Shown here: positions 20,985 through 22,119 of the stretch, piece after piece
Layout of the letters: the number at the start of each line of letters is the position of its first letter
Position numbering within the stretch: the first letter of the stretch is position 1
Origin: CAZGLK01 sp964526375
Lineage (GTDB): Bacteria > Patescibacteriota > Minisyncoccia > JACQLN01
Direction of reading: 5' to 3'
Assembly: GCA_964526375.1 (NCBI GenBank)
Contig: CAZGLK010000009.1
Location: 1-22,119, forward strand
Length of the DNA stretch: 22,119 nt
Position numbers and translations under genes: made by a program
The notes under the pieces: model-generated
The model's input: the letters and a program-made list of their open reading frames with translations, nothing else
Told to the model about the DNA's origin: nothing
Database searches by the model: none

Positions 20985-21506
20985 ATGAATAAAATAAACC
21001 TCCTTCCGGTAAAACCATTCCAGGAAACGCTTCACCGCGGTTATTGCGGACCGGCGAGCCTCAAGATGGTGTTGGATTACTGGGACATCAATAAAAGCGA
21101 AGAAGAAGTCGCAATCGCATGCAATCGCGATCCAAAGCTTGGAACTGATGACACATTGATTAAGAAAGCAGCTGAATCTTATGGCTTCAAAGTTGAAATT
21201 GAAAACGACTCTTCGTTTGACTCAATTCAGCATTGGCTGGATCGCCGCGTGCCAGTTATTGTCAATTGGTTCACCCGCGGCCGCGCCGATTACAGCGACG
21301 AGGAAGTTCCAGATGGACACTACTCGGTAGTGGTCGGACTTGATGATGACCACATCTATTTGCAAGATCCCGAGATTGGCCGTTTGCGAAAATTAAAACG
21401 CGACGATTTTATGCGCGTTTGGTTTGATTTCAAACCAGCTTACATCACATCGTGGGACGACATGATCATCCGTCAGCTGATCGCAATCTATCCGGCTAAA
21501 CGATAG
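20985..21506 (+). CDS. Stand-alone C39-like (papain-fold) cysteine peptidase
   Basis: The product is 173 residues, consisting of a single peptidase C39-like domain. The catalytic set is complete: RGYCGPASLKMVLDYW (18-33) with C21, DGHYSVVVGLDDDHIYLQDP (110-129) with H112 and D128. C39 domains cut double-glycine leader peptides when fused to ABC exporters; stand-alone C39_2-like versions are common but mostly uncharacterised. No signal peptide or membrane helix is present, so it is likely cytoplasmic. No leader-peptide substrate or ABC transporter is in the window. The ATG is 6 bases after the -10, with no Shine-Dalgarno. It is followed by two terminator-like hairpins. Confidence 0.9.
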   Translation: MNKINLLPVKPFQETLHRGYCGPASLKMVLDYWDINKSEEEVAIACNRDPKLGTDDTLIKKAAESYGFKVEIENDSSFDSIQHWLDRRVPVIVNWFTRGRADYSDEEVPDGHYSVVVGLDDDHIYLQDPEIGRLRKLKRDDFMRVWFDFKPAYITSWDDMIIRQLIAIYPAKR

Positions 21507-21571
21507 TGTTTTCCATTTCTCTATTTGCGTCTGCGAAAATTCTTAAACCATCGACACCCGCCATCAGCGAA

Positions 21572-21607
21572 GGGGGGTAGTAAAGCCAATGCTTTTACTA
21601 CCCCCCC
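21572..21607 (+). terminator. Large hairpin downstream of the C39-like gene
   Basis: GGGGGGTAGTAAA (21572-21584) pairs with TTTACTACCCCCC (near 21594-21606), with inner AAGC/GCTT pairs and one bulge. Outer CATCAG/CTGATG extend it. It lies 65 bases past the stop and has no clean T-run, so it may be a repeat as much as a terminator. 21507-21868 has no gene. Confidence 0.65.
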
Positions 21608-21666
21608 GGCTCCCTCTGATGCTCGGCAATATCCTCAAAGGAGGGAAAGGGGAAGACTAGATCATG

Positions 21667-21688
21667 GGGCGACTATAAAAAGTCGCCC
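21667..21688. terminator. Hairpin with AT-rich tail
   Basis: GGGCGACT (21667-21674) and AGTCGCCC (21681-21688) form a perfect 8-bp stem around ATAAAA, followed by TAAATATTATTAAG. It is terminator-like for the plus strand. Confidence 0.65.
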
Positions 21689-21713
21689 TAAATATTATTA
21701 AGTTTATTTAAAC

Positions 21714-21859
21714 AGGACTTACGCACTTTAGTTCCTCCCCTAGTATAGGGGAGGTTAGGAGGGGTAGGCTGTGCCATACAACAAAAGCATTTCTTTGCGC
21801 GTCTACCACCCCCACCCCATCCTATTCTAGGAGGGGAAAGGATCAAACGCGTAGGTCCT
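21714..21859 (+). mobile_element. MITE-like element, copy 2
   Basis: A 146-bp copy of the element at 13853-13992, with about 6 extra bases in the ACCCCC tract and scattered substitutions. Terminal repeats are AGGACTTACGC (21714-21724) and GCGTAGGTCCT (21849-21859), and both inner hairpins are kept. It ends 9 bases before the ATG of the sigma-factor gene, in the same orientation as copy 1 relative to the gene behind it. Confidence 0.87.
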
Positions 21860-21868
21860 ATTAAAATT

Positions 21869-22119
21869 ATGCTTCTAACCAAGAAACAAGAACAAGAATT
21901 ATTTAAGAAAATTGCCAAAGGCGACAAGAAAGCCATCAGTAAGTTGGTGAACGCTAATTTATTTTTGGTAGAAAGTATTGCTAAGAGATATAAGGACAAT
22001 GACCATTACCTTTCGTATAAAACTCTGGTTGAAATCGGCAAGAGCGGTTTAAGAAAAGCATTAGATAAATACAACCCAGATAAAGACTATAAATTCTCCA
22101 CCTACGCCACTTGGTGGAT
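21869..22119 (+). CDS. Sigma-70 family RNA polymerase sigma factor, 5' part only
   Basis: 83 codons are open to the window end. NANLFLVESIAKRYKD (about residues 32-47) corresponds to the 'eaNLRLVvsiAkkY' start of sigma-70 region 2, and DYKFSTYATWW (73-83) to region 2.3, which melts the -10 DNA. Between them LVEIGKSGLRKALDKYNPDK fits 'liqeGniGLmkAvdkfd', but D/E at 'QEGN' is replaced by EIGKSG. A short polar N-terminus (~20 residues) suggests no large region 1.1. Homology begins close to this ATG, which lies 9 bases after the MITE-like element. The gene continues past 22119; whether it is a housekeeping or alternative factor cannot be told. Confidence 0.9.
   Translation, partial: MLLTKKQEQELFKKIAKGDKKAISKLVNANLFLVESIAKRYKDNDHYLSYKTLVEIGKSGLRKALDKYNPDKDYKFSTYATWW

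Noticed and set aside
13853..21859. Composite transposon bounded by the two MITE-like copies
   Set aside because: The copies are in direct orientation 7.7 kb apart, no transposase lies between them, and the genes look like ordinary chromosomal ones.
1..22119. Alternative genetic code with UGA as glycine
   Set aside because: Several genes end naturally at TGA at family-typical lengths (TspO fusion, DUF5654), and no conserved glycine falls on TGA.

Overview
The window looks like a contig from a candidate phyla radiation (Patescibacteria, Parcubacteria-like) bacterium. The evidence is indirect: small genes of families common there (DUF378, DUF5654, NYN, SIMPL, Gmad2-type domains), an archaeal-type isopentenyl phosphate kinase, very large secreted repeat proteins, few Shine-Dalgarno sequences, and short palindromic repeats in most intergenic spaces. 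TGA is used as a stop and tryptophans are TGG, so this is the standard code and not the recoded SR1/Gracilibacteria code. No ribosomal RNA or marker protein that could fix the taxonomy is present.

Layout. 1-22 is Illumina adapter, so the contig end is artificial. 23-2405 holds two secreted coiled-coil/low-complexity proteins and two DUF378 membrane proteins, separated by hairpins. 2406-3376 is dense in palindromes and contains a DUF5654 membrane protein and a notable tRNA-Asn locus, where an intact tRNA gene lies inside an inverted repeat between two halves of a second tRNA-Asn. 3540-5030 carries a multi-pass membrane protein, two tiny membrane peptides and a DUF167 protein, with back-to-back overlapping promoters. 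5043-5219 is a structured element with 19-bp terminal inverted repeats, just ahead of an unusual TspO/Cys-motif/Gmad2 fusion gene whose coding sequence itself contains a 36-bp palindrome. An NYN-domain nuclease-like protein and MsrB follow.

7306-17809 is a cell-surface block: a structured leader, a 2086-residue secreted protein made of YDG, MBG and Ig-like repeats, a membrane-anchored protein with both dockerin-like and cohesin-like modules (interrupted by a 100-N scaffold gap), and a convergent GT-C glycosyltransferase. 17942-21506 holds a membrane-tethered unknown, a SIMPL protein, a Nudix hydrolase with the only strong Shine-Dalgarno I saw, isopentenyl phosphate kinase and a C39-like cysteine peptidase. 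The window ends in the first 83 codons of a sigma-70-like factor.

Two copies of a ~140-bp MITE-like element (13853-13992 and 21714-21859) lie in the same orientation directly ahead of the dockerin/cohesin gene and the sigma-factor gene. Several genes have a good -10 hexamer 6 to 9 bases before the ATG, which suggests leaderless transcripts. The best candidates for something undescribed are the nested tRNA-Asn, the TspO-Gmad2 fusion with its embedded palindrome, and the two families of mobile-looking elements placed at gene starts.
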